A stretch of DNA of 64,000 nt, taken from the NCBI RefSeq assembly GCF_002105755.1, contig NZ_CP020821.1:4898001-4962000 (forward strand), read 5' to 3'. Of this stretch, positions 35,885-45,027 are shown in pieces; the first letter of the stretch is position 1; each line of letters opens with the position of its first letter. Under the pieces are notes generated by a model. That model did not search any database and had not been told where the DNA came from. It worked only from the letters and a program-made list of their open reading frames with translations. Position numbers and translations under genes: made by a program. Source of the stretch: Mycobacterium colombiense CECT 3035. Its GTDB lineage: Bacteria; Actinomycetota; Actinomycetes; Mycobacteriales; Mycobacteriaceae.

Positions 35885-36745
35885 GTGACAGTGATTGATG
35901 AGATATACAGCTCGGCCAGCGCGATTCCGACCGTCGCTCTCAACGACGAGGCGAAGATGCCCGTACTTGGCTTGGGGGTAGCCAAGTTGTCCGACGAGGA
36001 GACGGAAAGCTCGGTGCTCGCGGCGCTGGAGGCCGGCTGTCGCCTCATCGACACCGCCGCCTCGTACGGCAACGAGGAAGCCGTCGGGCGCGCGATCGCC
36101 GCCTCGGGCATTCCCCGTGAGGAGTTGTTCGTCGCCACCAAGCTCGGCACCTCGAAGCAGGGCTTCCACACCGCCCAGGAATCGTGCAAGGCGAGCCTGG
36201 ACCGACTCGGGCTGGACTACCTCGACCTCTACCTGATCCACTGGCCGGCGCCGAAGCTGGGCAAATACGTGGAGAGCTTCGAGGGCATGCAGGTGGCGCG
36301 CGACGAGGGGCACGCCCGCTCGATCGGCGTCTGCAACTTCACCGAGGAGCTGCTGGCGACGGTCATCGAGGAGACCGACGAGGTGCCCGCCGTGAACCAG
36401 GTCGAGCTGCACCCGCGGCTGAACCAGGCCGACCTGCGCATGGCCCACGCCGAGCACGACGTGCAGACCCAGTCCTACAGCCCGCTGGGCGTCGGCAAGA
36501 TGCTCGAGGACCCGACGGTGACGTCGATCGCCGCCGAGTACGGCCGCACCCCCGCACAGGTGCTGGTCCGGTGGAACCTGCAGTTGGACAACGTCGTGGT
36601 CTCGCGGTCGTCCAAACCCGAACGCGTCGCCCAGAACCTGGACGTGTTCGACTTCACGCTCGAGCCCGAACACATGGCGGCCATCGAGGGGCTGCACGAC
36701 GGCACCCGCGTGCTGCACGACCCGATGACCTTCATGGGCACGTAG
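35885..36745 (+). CDS. Aldo/keto reductase (Rv2971-like)
   Basis: A 286-residue NADPH-dependent oxidoreductase of the AKR TIM-barrel superfamily. Motifs: [15 protein letters not shown], catalytic Asp/Tyr in [15 protein letters not shown], Lys in FVATKLG, His in YLIHWPAP, and the cofactor-binding [11 protein letters not shown]. It resembles the M. tuberculosis Rv2971 type. GTG 35885 gives the family length; starts at 35891 or 35684 are possible. Located in the extended mycofactocin neighbourhood, but a functional link is unproven. Confidence 0.88.
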   Translation: MTVIDEIYSSASAIPTVALNDEAKMPVLGLGVAKLSDEETESSVLAALEAGCRLIDTAASYGNEEAVGRAIAASGIPREELFVATKLGTSKQGFHTAQESCKASLDRLGLDYLDLYLIHWPAPKLGKYVESFEGMQVARDEGHARSIGVCNFTEELLATVIEETDEVPAVNQVELHPRLNQADLRMAHAEHDVQTQSYSPLGVGKMLEDPTVTSIAAEYGRTPAQVLVRWNLQLDNVVVSRSSKPERVAQNLDVFDFTLEPEHMAAIEGLHDGTRVLHDPMTFMGT

Positions 36746-37790
36746 TAAGCCAGTCCACCGGTGGGCCGTGCGGATGGCATTCGCCCAGCGTCTGCGCGCC
36801 GCCGTCGGGCCAGACGCGGGCCCGCACCACGAACCTGATGGGTGCCCCCGGGCCCGAACGCGCGGGCTCCATCGTGAGGTGGGCGAACGGCGAGCCGGTG
36901 CCGGCCCGGGCGGCCACCGCGTCCACGTGCGCGCGCACCGCGGCGCGTTCGTCGACGGACAGGTACTGCCAGGTGATCGAATGCCACAAGACGGTCAGCG
37001 CACCGTCGGCCAGCGTCAGCCCGGCGACCGCGTCGCCGGCGGTCCTGCGCTCGAGGGCCGCCGGCACGCGGCGGGCGACCTCGATGGCGCCGCGCAGCCG
37101 CGCCAGCCGGGCGGCCTGGTCGGGCCAGACATAGCTCAGCACGGCCAGCTCCCCGTCGGCGCGGCCGACGTCGATGGGCGCGATGTCATACCCGTGCCGC
37201 GCGACGATGCGCACGTCGCCCGGCGGTGGCAGCGCACCGCGCCACGCGTCGTCGATGAGCACCGGAGAGTCGGCCGGGCCCCACCCGCCGCCGGCGAAGC
37301 CGTAGCGGTAGTGGTCGGCGCGCAGGTTCAGCCCGGCGCTCGAGCCGATCTCGAAAAGCCGTATGGGCAACCCGAATTCGCGATTGACGAGCAGCAGTCC
37401 GCCGATCAGGGCGGCCGATCGGCCCACCTCGTTGGTCTGCGGTGGCTGGCCGAGCGCCGCACGCAGCGCGTCGGCGTGGCCGGCGGCGGTGTCCAGGATT
37501 TCCGGCCAGGCGGACCGGGCGTCCCACCCGCCGCCGGTGCTGGGATAGAAGCGGCGCAACCGCGCCGCCCGGCCGTCGAGCACCAACCGGTGCAGCCCGC
37601 CGAGCAACCGCAGCGGCACAGCGTCGCGCGACGGGGCGTCTTCGCGCCCGGACAGGATGCTCGCGAAGACACCGCCGGCTTCGACGTCGCGGGCGACCAG
37701 TTCGAACAGCTCGCCGTACATCGGCGAGCCCGACGAGGCGCAGAACCTGCCCTGTGACCGCAGGGTGTGCACCAGGTGTTCGGCCGTCAC
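36732..37790 (-). CDS. DUF2332 family protein (Rv0690c-type)
   Basis: A 352-residue protein with the DUF2332 pattern: [41 protein letters not shown] and WHSITWQYL. The GSSAGLNL element resembles a nucleotide- or SAM-binding loop, but the activity is unknown. Its start overlaps the mftR stop by 4 nt, so the two are co-expressed. It overlaps the end of the convergent reductase by 14 bp. Confidence 0.85.
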   Translation of the reverse strand: MTAEHLVHTLRSQGRFCASSGSPMYGELFELVARDVEAGGVFASILSGREDAPSRDAVPLRLLGGLHRLVLDGRAARLRRFYPSTGGGWDARSAWPEILDTAAGHADALRAALGQPPQTNEVGRSAALIGGLLLVNREFGLPIRLFEIGSSAGLNLRADHYRYGFAGGGWGPADSPVLIDDAWRGALPPPGDVRIVARHGYDIAPIDVGRADGELAVLSYVWPDQAARLARLRGAIEVARRVPAALERRTAGDAVAGLTLADGALTVLWHSITWQYLSVDERAAVRAHVDAVAARAGTGSPFAHLTMEPARSGPGAPIRFVVRARVWPDGGAQTLGECHPHGPPVDWLTTCP

Positions 37791-38383
37791 CCGCCCAGCC
37801 CGTGCAGTCCGGCGCCGACGACGTCGAAGGCGTTGCCCAGGGCAACCGGCAGTGGGACGGATTCGTCGCCCAGCCAGTGCTCGTAGGCCGACAGGGCTAC
37901 CCCGAGCATCGTCCAGGCGACCGTCTGGGGCAGCAGATCCGCGGTCTTGCAGTCCATGCGGCGCGCCACGAACCCGGCGATCACCTCACGCCAGCCGGCG
38001 TACATCGTCATCGAATACGCTTGCAGCTCAGCGGTTTGCAGGATCACCCGCATGCGCTGGCGGTGCCGGGCGGTCTCGGATTCGTCAAAGGTGTTGAACG
38101 CCAACAGCGCAGCCCGCAGCGCGTCACCCAGGCCCACGTCGGCATCGACGTTGTCGAGCAGATCGCGCAGGTGCGCAAGGTGATTGTCGAAGTCGCCCCA
38201 CGGGATGGCGTTCTTGGACGCGTAATAGCGGAACAGGGTCCGGCGGGAGATGCCGGCGGCCTGGGCGACGTCGTCGACGCTCACGTCGGCGAAACCGCGG
38301 GCCGTGAACATGTCGATGGCGACGTCGGTGATGTGGTGCGGGGTGGTCGAGCGGCGCCTGCCCACCCGCGGCTGCGGCATCAT
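37787..38383 (-). CDS. mftR: Mycofactocin system regulator MftR (TetR)
   Basis: A 198-residue TetR repressor divergent from mftA. Helix-turn-helix [30 protein letters not shown], with the preceding [16 protein letters not shown] arm. ATG 38383 was chosen because it gives the M. tuberculosis length and has a GGGCGGGG stretch upstream; an earlier ATG at 38419 adds 12 residues. MftR proteins control mft genes in response to long-chain acyl-CoA. Confidence 0.9.
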   Translation of the reverse strand: MMPQPRVGRRRSTTPHHITDVAIDMFTARGFADVSVDDVAQAAGISRRTLFRYYASKNAIPWGDFDNHLAHLRDLLDNVDADVGLGDALRAALLAFNTFDESETARHRQRMRVILQTAELQAYSMTMYAGWREVIAGFVARRMDCKTADLLPQTVAWTMLGVALSAYEHWLGDESVPLPVALGNAFDVVGAGLHGLGG

Positions 38384-38406
38384 CGGACCCCGCCCTTCCA
38401 TTTCGG

Positions 38407-38441
38407 CACTCGATGCCATATTCTGGCGGCGAGTGTGACTC
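38407..38441. promoter_or_regulatory. Inverted repeats in the mftR-mftA intergenic region
   Basis: CACTCG (38407-38412) and CGAGTG (38430-38435) form a 17-bp-spaced inverted repeat; GAGT-gtg-ACTC (38431-38441) overlaps its right arm. TATTCT (38419-38424) between the arms could be the mftA -10. These are candidate MftR sites by position. Confidence 0.4.
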
Positions 38442-38482
38442 AGACCCCATCGTTGTCAAGACCGGACGAAAGGCAAGGCCCC

Positions 38483-38572
38483 GTGGACCACGAGACCGAA
38501 ACTGACACCCAACTCGTCACCGAGACCCTGGTCGAAGAGGTGTCCATCGACGGCATGTGCGGGGTCTACTGA
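38483..38572 (+). CDS. mftA: Mycofactocin precursor peptide MftA
   Basis: A 29-residue precursor starting at GTG 38483: acidic leader ([20 protein letters not shown]) and the invariant core IDGMCGVY. MftC decarboxylates and cyclises the terminal Val-Tyr, and MftE releases the Val-Tyr-derived dipeptide for maturation into the redox cofactor mycofactocin. AAAGGCAAGG precedes the start. Too short for standard gene callers. Confidence 0.95.
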   Translation: MDHETETDTQLVTETLVEEVSIDGMCGVY

Positions 38573-38574
38573 CC

Positions 38575-38883
38575 GTGCCCGCGTCCGCGCAGGCTCGGGC
38601 GGCGGCGCCGTTCGACCCTGATCGCGGCTGGCGATTGCACCCGCAGGTGGCGGTTCGGCCCGAACCGTTCGGCGCGCTGCTCTACCACTTCGGTACCCGC
38701 AAGCTGTCGTTTCTGAAGAACCGCACCATCCTCACGGTGGTGCAGTCGCTGGCCGACCATCCCGACATCCGGTCCGCCTGCCGGGCGGCCGGAGTGGACG
38801 ACGCCGCGCAGCCGCCGTACCTGCATGCGCTGGGTGTGCTCGTCGAGTCCAACATGCTGGTGCCCCGGAAGGACCCTCAATGA
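38575..38883 (+). CDS. mftB: Mycofactocin chaperone MftB
   Basis: A 102-residue RiPP recognition element that binds the MftA leader and presents it to MftC. The conserved FDPDRGWRLHPQVAVRPEPFGALLYHF and KLSFLKN segments are visible. GTG 38575 lies 2 nt after the mftA stop; the end overlaps mftC by 4 nt. Confidence 0.93.
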   Translation: MPASAQARAAAPFDPDRGWRLHPQVAVRPEPFGALLYHFGTRKLSFLKNRTILTVVQSLADHPDIRSACRAAGVDDAAQPPYLHALGVLVESNMLVPRKDPQ

Positions 38884-40085
38884 CCACAGCGGCCCCCGTC
38901 CCCCGGCTGATCGAGCAGTTCGAGCACGGCCTCGACGCGCCCATCTGCCTCACCTGGGAACTGACGTACGCCTGCAACCTGGCCTGCGTGCACTGCCTGT
39001 CGTCGTCGGGCAAGCGCGACCCGCGCGAGCTGTCCACCCGTCAGTGCAAGGACATCATCGACGAGCTGGAACGCATGCAGGTGTTCTACGTCAACATCGG
39101 CGGCGGGGAACCCACTGTGCGCCCGGACTTCTGGGAACTGGTCGACTACGCGACCGAACACCACGTCGGCGTGAAGTTCTCCACCAACGGCGTCCGGATC
39201 ACGCCCGAGGTCGCGGCGCGGCTGGCGGCCAGCGACTACGTGGACGTCCAGATCTCGCTGGACGGCGCGACCGCCGAGGTCAACGATGCCGTCCGCGGGC
39301 CCGGTTCGTTCGACATGGCGGTGCGGGCGCTGGAGAATCTGGCCGCGGCCGGATTCAAAGACGCCAAGATCTCGGTGGTGGTCACCCGGCACAACGTCGA
39401 CCAGCTCGACGAATTCGCCGCGCTGGCAAGCCGTTACGGCGCCACGCTGCGGATCACCCGGCTCCGCCCGTCCGGGCGCGGCGCCGACGTCTGGGAGGAG
39501 CTGCACCCCACCGCCGACCAGCAGGTCCAGCTCTACGACTGGCTGGTGGCCAAGGGCGAGCGGGTGCTCACCGGCGACTCCTTCTTCCACCTGGCCCCGC
39601 TCGGCCAATCCGGCGCCCTGGCCGGTCTGAACATGTGCGGCGCGGGGCGCGTCGTGTGCCTGATCGATCCGGTCGGCGACGTCTACGCCTGCCCGTTCGC
39701 CATCCACGACCGCTTCCTGGCCGGAAACGTGGTGTCCGACGGCGGCTTTGACAACGTCTGGAAGAACGCCCCGCTGTTCCGCGAGCTTCGCGAGCCGCAG
39801 TCCGCGGGCGCCTGCGGCAGCTGCGGTCACTACGACAGCTGCCGGGGCGGGTGCATGGCCGCCAAATTCTTCACCGGCCTGCCGCTGGACGGGCCGGACC
39901 CCGAATGCGTGCAGGGCCACAGCGCGACGGCGCTGTCGCACGACCGCGAGACGCCGCGCCCCCGCGCCGATCACTCCCGCGGCAAGCGCATCCGCCAGCC
40001 GGTGCCGCTCACGCTGTCGCTGCGGCCCCCGGCCGTCACGCCGGCGACACCGCCGGCCCGCATGTGTAACGAAAGCCCTGTGTAA
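38880..40085 (+). CDS. mftC: Mycofactocin maturase MftC (radical SAM/SPASM)
   Basis: A 401-residue radical SAM enzyme that oxidatively decarboxylates the C-terminal Tyr of MftA and forms the Val-Tyr lactam. The [4Fe-4S] motif CNLACVHC is at 32-39, GGGEPTVR follows, and the SPASM region shows CGAGRVVC, CPFAIHD, CGSCGHYDSCRGGC and a final Cys. The tail after ~360 is basic and Pro-rich. Confidence 0.96.
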   Translation: MTTAAPVPRLIEQFEHGLDAPICLTWELTYACNLACVHCLSSSGKRDPRELSTRQCKDIIDELERMQVFYVNIGGGEPTVRPDFWELVDYATEHHVGVKFSTNGVRITPEVAARLAASDYVDVQISLDGATAEVNDAVRGPGSFDMAVRALENLAAAGFKDAKISVVVTRHNVDQLDEFAALASRYGATLRITRLRPSGRGADVWEELHPTADQQVQLYDWLVAKGERVLTGDSFFHLAPLGQSGALAGLNMCGAGRVVCLIDPVGDVYACPFAIHDRFLAGNVVSDGGFDNVWKNAPLFRELREPQSAGACGSCGHYDSCRGGCMAAKFFTGLPLDGPDPECVQGHSATALSHDRETPRPRADHSRGKRIRQPVPLTLSLRPPAVTPATPPARMCNESPV

Positions 40086-40087
40086 CG

Positions 40088-41290
40088 ATGGCCGACGCAT
40101 GGTTTGAGACCGTCGCCATCGCGCAGCAACGCGCCAAGCGGCGGCTGCCGAAATCGGCCTACTCGTCGCTGATTTCGGCCAGCGAAAAGGGAGTCACGGT
40201 CTCCGACAACGTGGCAGCGTTCAGCGAACTCGGATTCGCCCCGCACGTCATCGGCGCGCAGGAAAAGCGCGACTTGTCGACGAACGTTATGGGACAAGAG
40301 ATTTCGTTGCCGGTGCTGATCTCGCCGACGGGCGTGCAGGCGGTGCACCCCGACGGTGAGGTCGCCGTGGCGCGGGCCGCCGACGCCCGGGGCACCGCCA
40401 TGGGGTTGTCCTCGTTCGCCAGCAAGCCGATCGAAGAGGTCATCGCGGCCAACCCCAAGCTGTTCTTCCAGGTGTACTGGCTGGGTGACCGCGACGCCAT
40501 CGCGGCGCGGGTCGAGCGCGCCCGCGCGGCCGGGGCGGTCGGGCTGATCGTCACCACCGACTGGAGCTTCTCGCACGGCCGGGACTGGGGCAGCCCATCG
40601 ATCCCGGAGAAGATGGACTTCAAGACCATCGTCAAGATGAGCCCGGAGGTCATCACCAAGCCGCGGTGGTTCCTGCAGTGGGCGAAGACCATGCGGCCGC
40701 CGGAGCTGCGGGTGCCCAACCAGGGCCGGCGCGGCGAGCCCGGGCCGCCCTTCTTCCAGGCGTACGGGGAGTGGATGGGCACTGCGCCGCCGACCTGGGA
40801 GGACATCGCCTGGCTGCGCGAACTGTGGGGCGGGCCGTTCATGCTCAAGGGCGTGATGCGCGTCGACGACGCCAAAAGGGCGGTGGATGCCGGGGTTTCG
40901 GCCATTTCGGTGTCGAACCACGGCGGCAACAACCTGGACGGCACGCCGGCCTCGATCCGCGCGCTGCCCGCGGTGGCCGCGGCCGTCGGCGATCAGATCG
41001 AGGTGCTCCTCGACGGGGGCGTGCGGCGCGGCAGCGACGTCGTCAAGGCCGTGGCGCTGGGGGCGCGCGCCGTGATGATCGGCCGGGCCTACCTGTGGGG
41101 GCTGGCCGCGGCCGGCCAACCGGGCGTGGAGAACGTGCTCGACATTCTGCGCGGCGGCATCGACTCGGCGCTGATGGGTCTCGGCCTCTCGTCGGTTCAC
41201 GACCTCGGGCCCGACCACGTTCTGGTGCCGCCGGGATTCACCCGGGCGCTGGGTGTGCCACCGGGCGGCGCTCAGCAAAAGCCGGAGTAA
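40088..41290 (+). CDS. mftD: MftD, FMN-dependent dehydrogenase (lldD1-type)
   Basis: A 400-residue alpha-hydroxy-acid-dehydrogenase-like flavoenzyme. FMN-binding and catalytic segments: SPTGVQAVHPDGE, ISVSNHGGNNLDGTPA with catalytic His, DGGVRRGSDVVKA and GRAYLWG. It oxidatively deaminates the mycofactocin intermediate to the redox-active dicarbonyl. Starts 2 nt after mftC. Confidence 0.94.
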   Translation: MADAWFETVAIAQQRAKRRLPKSAYSSLISASEKGVTVSDNVAAFSELGFAPHVIGAQEKRDLSTNVMGQEISLPVLISPTGVQAVHPDGEVAVARAADARGTAMGLSSFASKPIEEVIAANPKLFFQVYWLGDRDAIAARVERARAAGAVGLIVTTDWSFSHGRDWGSPSIPEKMDFKTIVKMSPEVITKPRWFLQWAKTMRPPELRVPNQGRRGEPGPPFFQAYGEWMGTAPPTWEDIAWLRELWGGPFMLKGVMRVDDAKRAVDAGVSAISVSNHGGNNLDGTPASIRALPAVAAAVGDQIEVLLDGGVRRGSDVVKAVALGARAVMIGRAYLWGLAAAGQPGVENVLDILRGGIDSALMGLGLSSVHDLGPDHVLVPPGFTRALGVPPGGAQQKPE

Positions 41291-41438
41291 TCAGGGCGGA
41301 TATCTCCGGATTAAGTGACGTTTGCGCAAATCGTGATACGGGCGGGGTAACCGTGACGAACGAGCCCACAATTCGAACGCCCAGTGAACGACCCCGAAAA
41401 AAAGTTTTTTTCAAGCTTCAACAATTGGTGCACGCCAG
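41291..41438 (+). promoter_or_regulatory. mftD-mftE gap with palindrome and A/T tract
   Basis: A 148-bp break in an otherwise tightly packed cluster. It contains the perfect palindrome TTTGCGCAAA (41321-41330) and GAAAAAAAGTTTTTTTC (41396-41412), an extreme A7/T7 tract in a GC-rich genome, 27 nt before the mftE GTG. It could hold an internal promoter, a bend or a protein-binding site. Confidence 0.45.
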
Positions 41439-42170
41439 GTGAATTCGTCCTACCATCACCGAGTGTCCGTACTCGGCGAATTGGGAACCGCGACGTCGAG
41501 CCAGCTATCAAGCGCGTCGGCGTCGGTAATGGTTCCGGTGGGATCGACCGAACAACACGGTCCGCACCTGCCGCTGGACACCGACACCCGGATCGCGACG
41601 GCGGTCGCCGGCGCCGCCCGAGCCCGGCTGGGACGCGAGTGGCTGGTGGCGCCGGCCATCGCCTACGGCGCCAGCGGTGAGCACCAGAGTTTCGCCGGGA
41701 CGATCTCGCTGGGCACCGAAGCGCTGACGCTGCTGCTGGTCGAGTACGGCAGGTCGGCGGCCGGCTGGGCCCGGCGCCTCGTCTTCGTCAACGGCCACGG
41801 CGGCAACGTCGAGGCGCTGAGCAGCGCGGTGGCCCTGTTGCGCGCCGAGGGCCGCGACGCCGGCTGGTGTCCGTGCCTGACCGCCGGGGGGGACGCCCAC
41901 GCCGGCCATACCGAAACCTCGGTGTTGCTGCACATCTCGCCGGCCGTGGTCCGGACCGAGCAATCGGTGGCCGGCAACACCGCGCCCCTGCCCGAGCTGC
42001 TCGGGTCGATGCGTCGCGGGGGAGTCGCGGCGGTCAGCCCGGTCGGGGTGCTCGGTGACCCGACCACCGCCACCGCCGCCGAGGGCGAACGGATCTTCAC
42101 CGAGATGGTCGACGGCTCCGTCCGCCGGGTGTCCCGCTGGCGGCCCGGGCCCGACGGGATGCTCACATGA
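41439..42170 (+). CDS. mftE: Mycofactocin peptidase MftE (creatininase family)
   Basis: A 243-residue metallopeptidase that cuts the modified Val-Tyr unit from MftA. Metal-site motifs: [38 protein letters not shown] and [15 protein letters not shown] 41439 gives [16 protein letters not shown], close to the M. tuberculosis N-terminus, although the ribosome-binding site is weak. Stop overlaps the mftF ATG. Confidence 0.93.
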   Translation: MNSSYHHRVSVLGELGTATSSQLSSASASVMVPVGSTEQHGPHLPLDTDTRIATAVAGAARARLGREWLVAPAIAYGASGEHQSFAGTISLGTEALTLLLVEYGRSAAGWARRLVFVNGHGGNVEALSSAVALLRAEGRDAGWCPCLTAGGDAHAGHTETSVLLHISPAVVRTEQSVAGNTAPLPELLGSMRRGGVAAVSPVGVLGDPTTATAAEGERIFTEMVDGSVRRVSRWRPGPDGMLT

Positions 42171-43579
42171 GCGGGCCCCGGCTGCCGGACGGGTTCGCCG
42201 TCCAGGTCGACCGCCGGGTGCGGGTGCTCGGCGACGGCTCGGCGCTGCTGGGCGGTTCGCCGACCCGGCTGCTGAAGCTGGCACCCGCCGCGCAGGACAT
42301 GCTCGCGGATGGCCGGCTGAAGGTGCGCGACGAGCTGTCCGCCCAGCTCGCCCGCACCCTGCTGGACGCCACGGTGGCCCATCCCCGGCCCGCGGGCGGC
42401 CCGTCGCACCATGACGTGACCGTGGTGATCCCGGTGCGGGACAACCTTTCTGGGGTGCGACGCTTGGTGAGCTCGCTGCGCGGGCTGCGTGTGGTCGTGG
42501 TGGACGACGGCTCGTTCCCCCCGATCCAGCCGGAAGACTTCGTCGGCGCGCACTGCGACATCGAGGTGCTGCGCCACCACCGCAGCAAGGGCCCGGCGGC
42601 GGCCCGCAACACCGGGTTGGGGGCCTGCCGGACGGACTTCGTCGCGTTCCTGGACTCCGACGTCGCACCGCGCCGGGGCTGGCTGGAGGCGCTGCTCGGT
42701 CACTTCTGCGACCCCACCGTCGGCCTGGTCGCGCCCCGCATCGTGGGCCTGTCGCACAGCGAGAACGTGGTGGCCCGCTACGAGGCGGTGCACTCCTCGC
42801 TCGACCTCGGCGAGCGGGAGGCGCCGGTGCTGCCGCACAGCACGGTGTCCTACGTGCCCAGTGCGGCCATCATCTGCCGGTGCTCGGCGATCCGGGAGGT
42901 CGGCGGGTTCGACGAGACCCTGCAGTCCGGCGAGGACGTCGACCTGTGCTGGCGGCTCATCGAGTCGGGTACCCGGCTACGCTACGAGCCGATCGCGCTG
43001 GTCGCCCACGATCACCGCACCGAACTGCGGGATTGGCTTGCGCGCAAAGCCTTTTACGGCGGTTCGGCGGCTCCGCTGTCGGTGCGCCACCCGGACAAGA
43101 CGGCGCCGGTGGTGATCTCCGGCTGGGCGCTGATGACCTGGATCCTGATGGCGTTCGGCTCCACCCTGGCGCGGCTGGCGTCCATCGTCCTGGCCGTGCT
43201 GACCGGGCGCCGGATCGCGCGGGCGATGCGCAGCGCCGAGACGTCCATGACCGATGTCGCGATGATCGCGGGCCGCGGACTGTGGTCGGCGGCGCTGCAG
43301 CTGGCGTCGGCCCTGTGCCGGCACTACTGGCCGCTGGCGCTGGTGGCCGCCACCATGTCGCGCCATTTCCGGCGGGTGGTTCTGGTCGCGGCCGTGATGG
43401 ACGGGGTGGTCGACTGGCTCCGCCGCCGCGACGCGATCAGCGACGACATCGAGCCGATCGGGCTGCCGACCTACCTGGTGCTCAAGCGCGTCGACGACCT
43501 GGCGTACGGGCTGGGATTGTGGTGGGGTGTGCTACGGGAACGCAACGTGCGCGCCCTGAAACCCCAGATCCGGAGCTAA
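42167..43579 (+). CDS. mftF: Mycofactocin glycosyltransferase MftF (GT2)
   Basis: A 470-residue family 2 glycosyltransferase that adds a beta-1,4-glucan chain to premycofactocin. [30 protein letters not shown] (metal-binding DxD), and [19 protein letters not shown] are the catalytic elements. Hydrophobic C-terminal segments (~315-345, ~385-410) may bind the membrane. Confidence 0.93.
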   Translation: MSGPRLPDGFAVQVDRRVRVLGDGSALLGGSPTRLLKLAPAAQDMLADGRLKVRDELSAQLARTLLDATVAHPRPAGGPSHHDVTVVIPVRDNLSGVRRLVSSLRGLRVVVVDDGSFPPIQPEDFVGAHCDIEVLRHHRSKGPAAARNTGLGACRTDFVAFLDSDVAPRRGWLEALLGHFCDPTVGLVAPRIVGLSHSENVVARYEAVHSSLDLGEREAPVLPHSTVSYVPSAAIICRCSAIREVGGFDETLQSGEDVDLCWRLIESGTRLRYEPIALVAHDHRTELRDWLARKAFYGGSAAPLSVRHPDKTAPVVISGWALMTWILMAFGSTLARLASIVLAVLTGRRIARAMRSAETSMTDVAMIAGRGLWSAALQLASALCRHYWPLALVAATMSRHFRRVVLVAAVMDGVVDWLRRRDAISDDIEPIGLPTYLVLKRVDDLAYGLGLWWGVLRERNVRALKPQIRS

Positions 43580-43587
43580 CCACCGCC

Positions 43588-45027
43588 TTGACCACAGCCG
43601 CCTCGCACAGCGACGTGCTGATCGTCGGCGCCGGCAGTGCAGGATCGGTTGTTGCGGAACGTCTTTCCACCGACCCGCGGTGCGCGGTGACAGTCCTGGA
43701 GGCGGGGCCCGCCCTCGACGACCCGGGACTGCTCGCCCAGACCGCCAACGGGTTGCAGTTGCCGATCGGCGTCGGCAGTCCGCTGGTGCGGCGCTACCAG
43801 ACCCGCCTCACCGACGAACCCGCCCGCCAGCATCCCCTCGTGCGGGGGGCGACGGTGGGCGGATCGGGCGCGATCAACGGCGGCTACTTCTGCCGCGGGC
43901 TGCCGCGCGACTTCGACCGCATCGCCATCCCGGGCTGGGCATGGGCCGACGTGCTGGACAGCTTCCGCGCCATCGAGACCGACCTGGACTTCGACGGGCC
44001 CGCCCACGGCCACAGCGGCCCGATCCAGGTGCGCCGCACGCACGAGATGACCGGGACCACCGAGCGATTCATCGCCGCCGCCGAGCGCGCCGGGTTCGGC
44101 TGGATCGCCGACCTCAATGACATGGCACCAGAACAGGTTTCGGGAATAGGCGCCGTCCCGCTCAACATCGTCGACGGCGTGCGGCGCGGGTCGGGCGCGG
44201 GATACCTGATTCCGGCGCTGGGCCGGCCGAACCTGGACCTGCGCGCGCGGACCCGGGTGGCCCGGCTGCGTTTTGCCGGTGCCGTCGCGGTGGGTGTCGA
44301 CGCGGTCGGCCCGCACGGAAGGATGACCCTGACCGCCGACCGAATCGTGTTGTGCGCCGGTGCGATTGAGACGGCCAGGCTGTTGATGGCCTCGGGCATC
44401 GGCGACGAGCCGATGTTGGCCGACGCGGGCGTGCCGGTGGTGGCGCCGCTGCCCGTCGGCATGTCGTTCAGCGATCATGCCGAGTGGGTGCTGCCCACCG
44501 ATTGGACGGTGGCGCCCGGACGGCCGGTGCTCGAGGTGGTGCTCAGCACGGCCGATGACCTCGAGATCAGGCCGTACACGGGCGGATTCGTCGCGATGAC
44601 CGGCGACGGCACCGCCGGGCACGCCGACTGGCCGCACCTCGGCGTGGCGCTGATGCAGCCGCGTGCACGGGGGCGCATCACGCTGGTCTCGGCCGACCCC
44701 GACGCGGCGCCGCGAATCGAGCACCGCTACGACAGCGAGCCCGACGATGTCGCGGCGCTGCGCCGGGGCAGCGAGCTGGCCCGCGAATTGGCCGGCGGCA
44801 CAATCGATGCCACCGCCGCCGTCTGGTCGACCTCGCAGCATCTGTGCGGCACCGCGCCGATGGGCCTCGACGGCGATCCGCACGCCGTCGTCGACCCCAG
44901 GTGCCGGGTGCTCGGCATCGACAACCTGTGGGTGATCGACGGCTCGATCCTGCCCGCGATCACCAGCCGCGGCCCGCACGCGACGATCGTGATGATCGGG
45001 CACCGGGCCGCGGGGTTCGTTCAGTGA
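43588..45027 (+). CDS. mftG: MftG, GMC-type oxidoreductase
   Basis: A 479-residue FAD enzyme thought to reoxidise mycofactocinol and pass electrons towards the respiratory chain. FAD motif VLIVGAGSAGSVVAERLS (~10-27), GATVGGSGAINGGYFCRG, and C-terminal LCGTAPMG and DGSILPAITSRGPHATIVMIGHRA with the active-site His. TTG 43588 gives the M. tuberculosis length; no ATG or GTG lies ahead of the FAD motif in frame. The 3' end overlaps the convergent MFS gene by 7 bp. Confidence 0.93.
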   Translation: MTTAASHSDVLIVGAGSAGSVVAERLSTDPRCAVTVLEAGPALDDPGLLAQTANGLQLPIGVGSPLVRRYQTRLTDEPARQHPLVRGATVGGSGAINGGYFCRGLPRDFDRIAIPGWAWADVLDSFRAIETDLDFDGPAHGHSGPIQVRRTHEMTGTTERFIAAAERAGFGWIADLNDMAPEQVSGIGAVPLNIVDGVRRGSGAGYLIPALGRPNLDLRARTRVARLRFAGAVAVGVDAVGPHGRMTLTADRIVLCAGAIETARLLMASGIGDEPMLADAGVPVVAPLPVGMSFSDHAEWVLPTDWTVAPGRPVLEVVLSTADDLEIRPYTGGFVAMTGDGTAGHADWPHLGVALMQPRARGRITLVSADPDAAPRIEHRYDSEPDDVAALRRGSELARELAGGTIDATAAVWSTSQHLCGTAPMGLDGDPHAVVDPRCRVLGIDNLWVIDGSILPAITSRGPHATIVMIGHRAAGFVQ

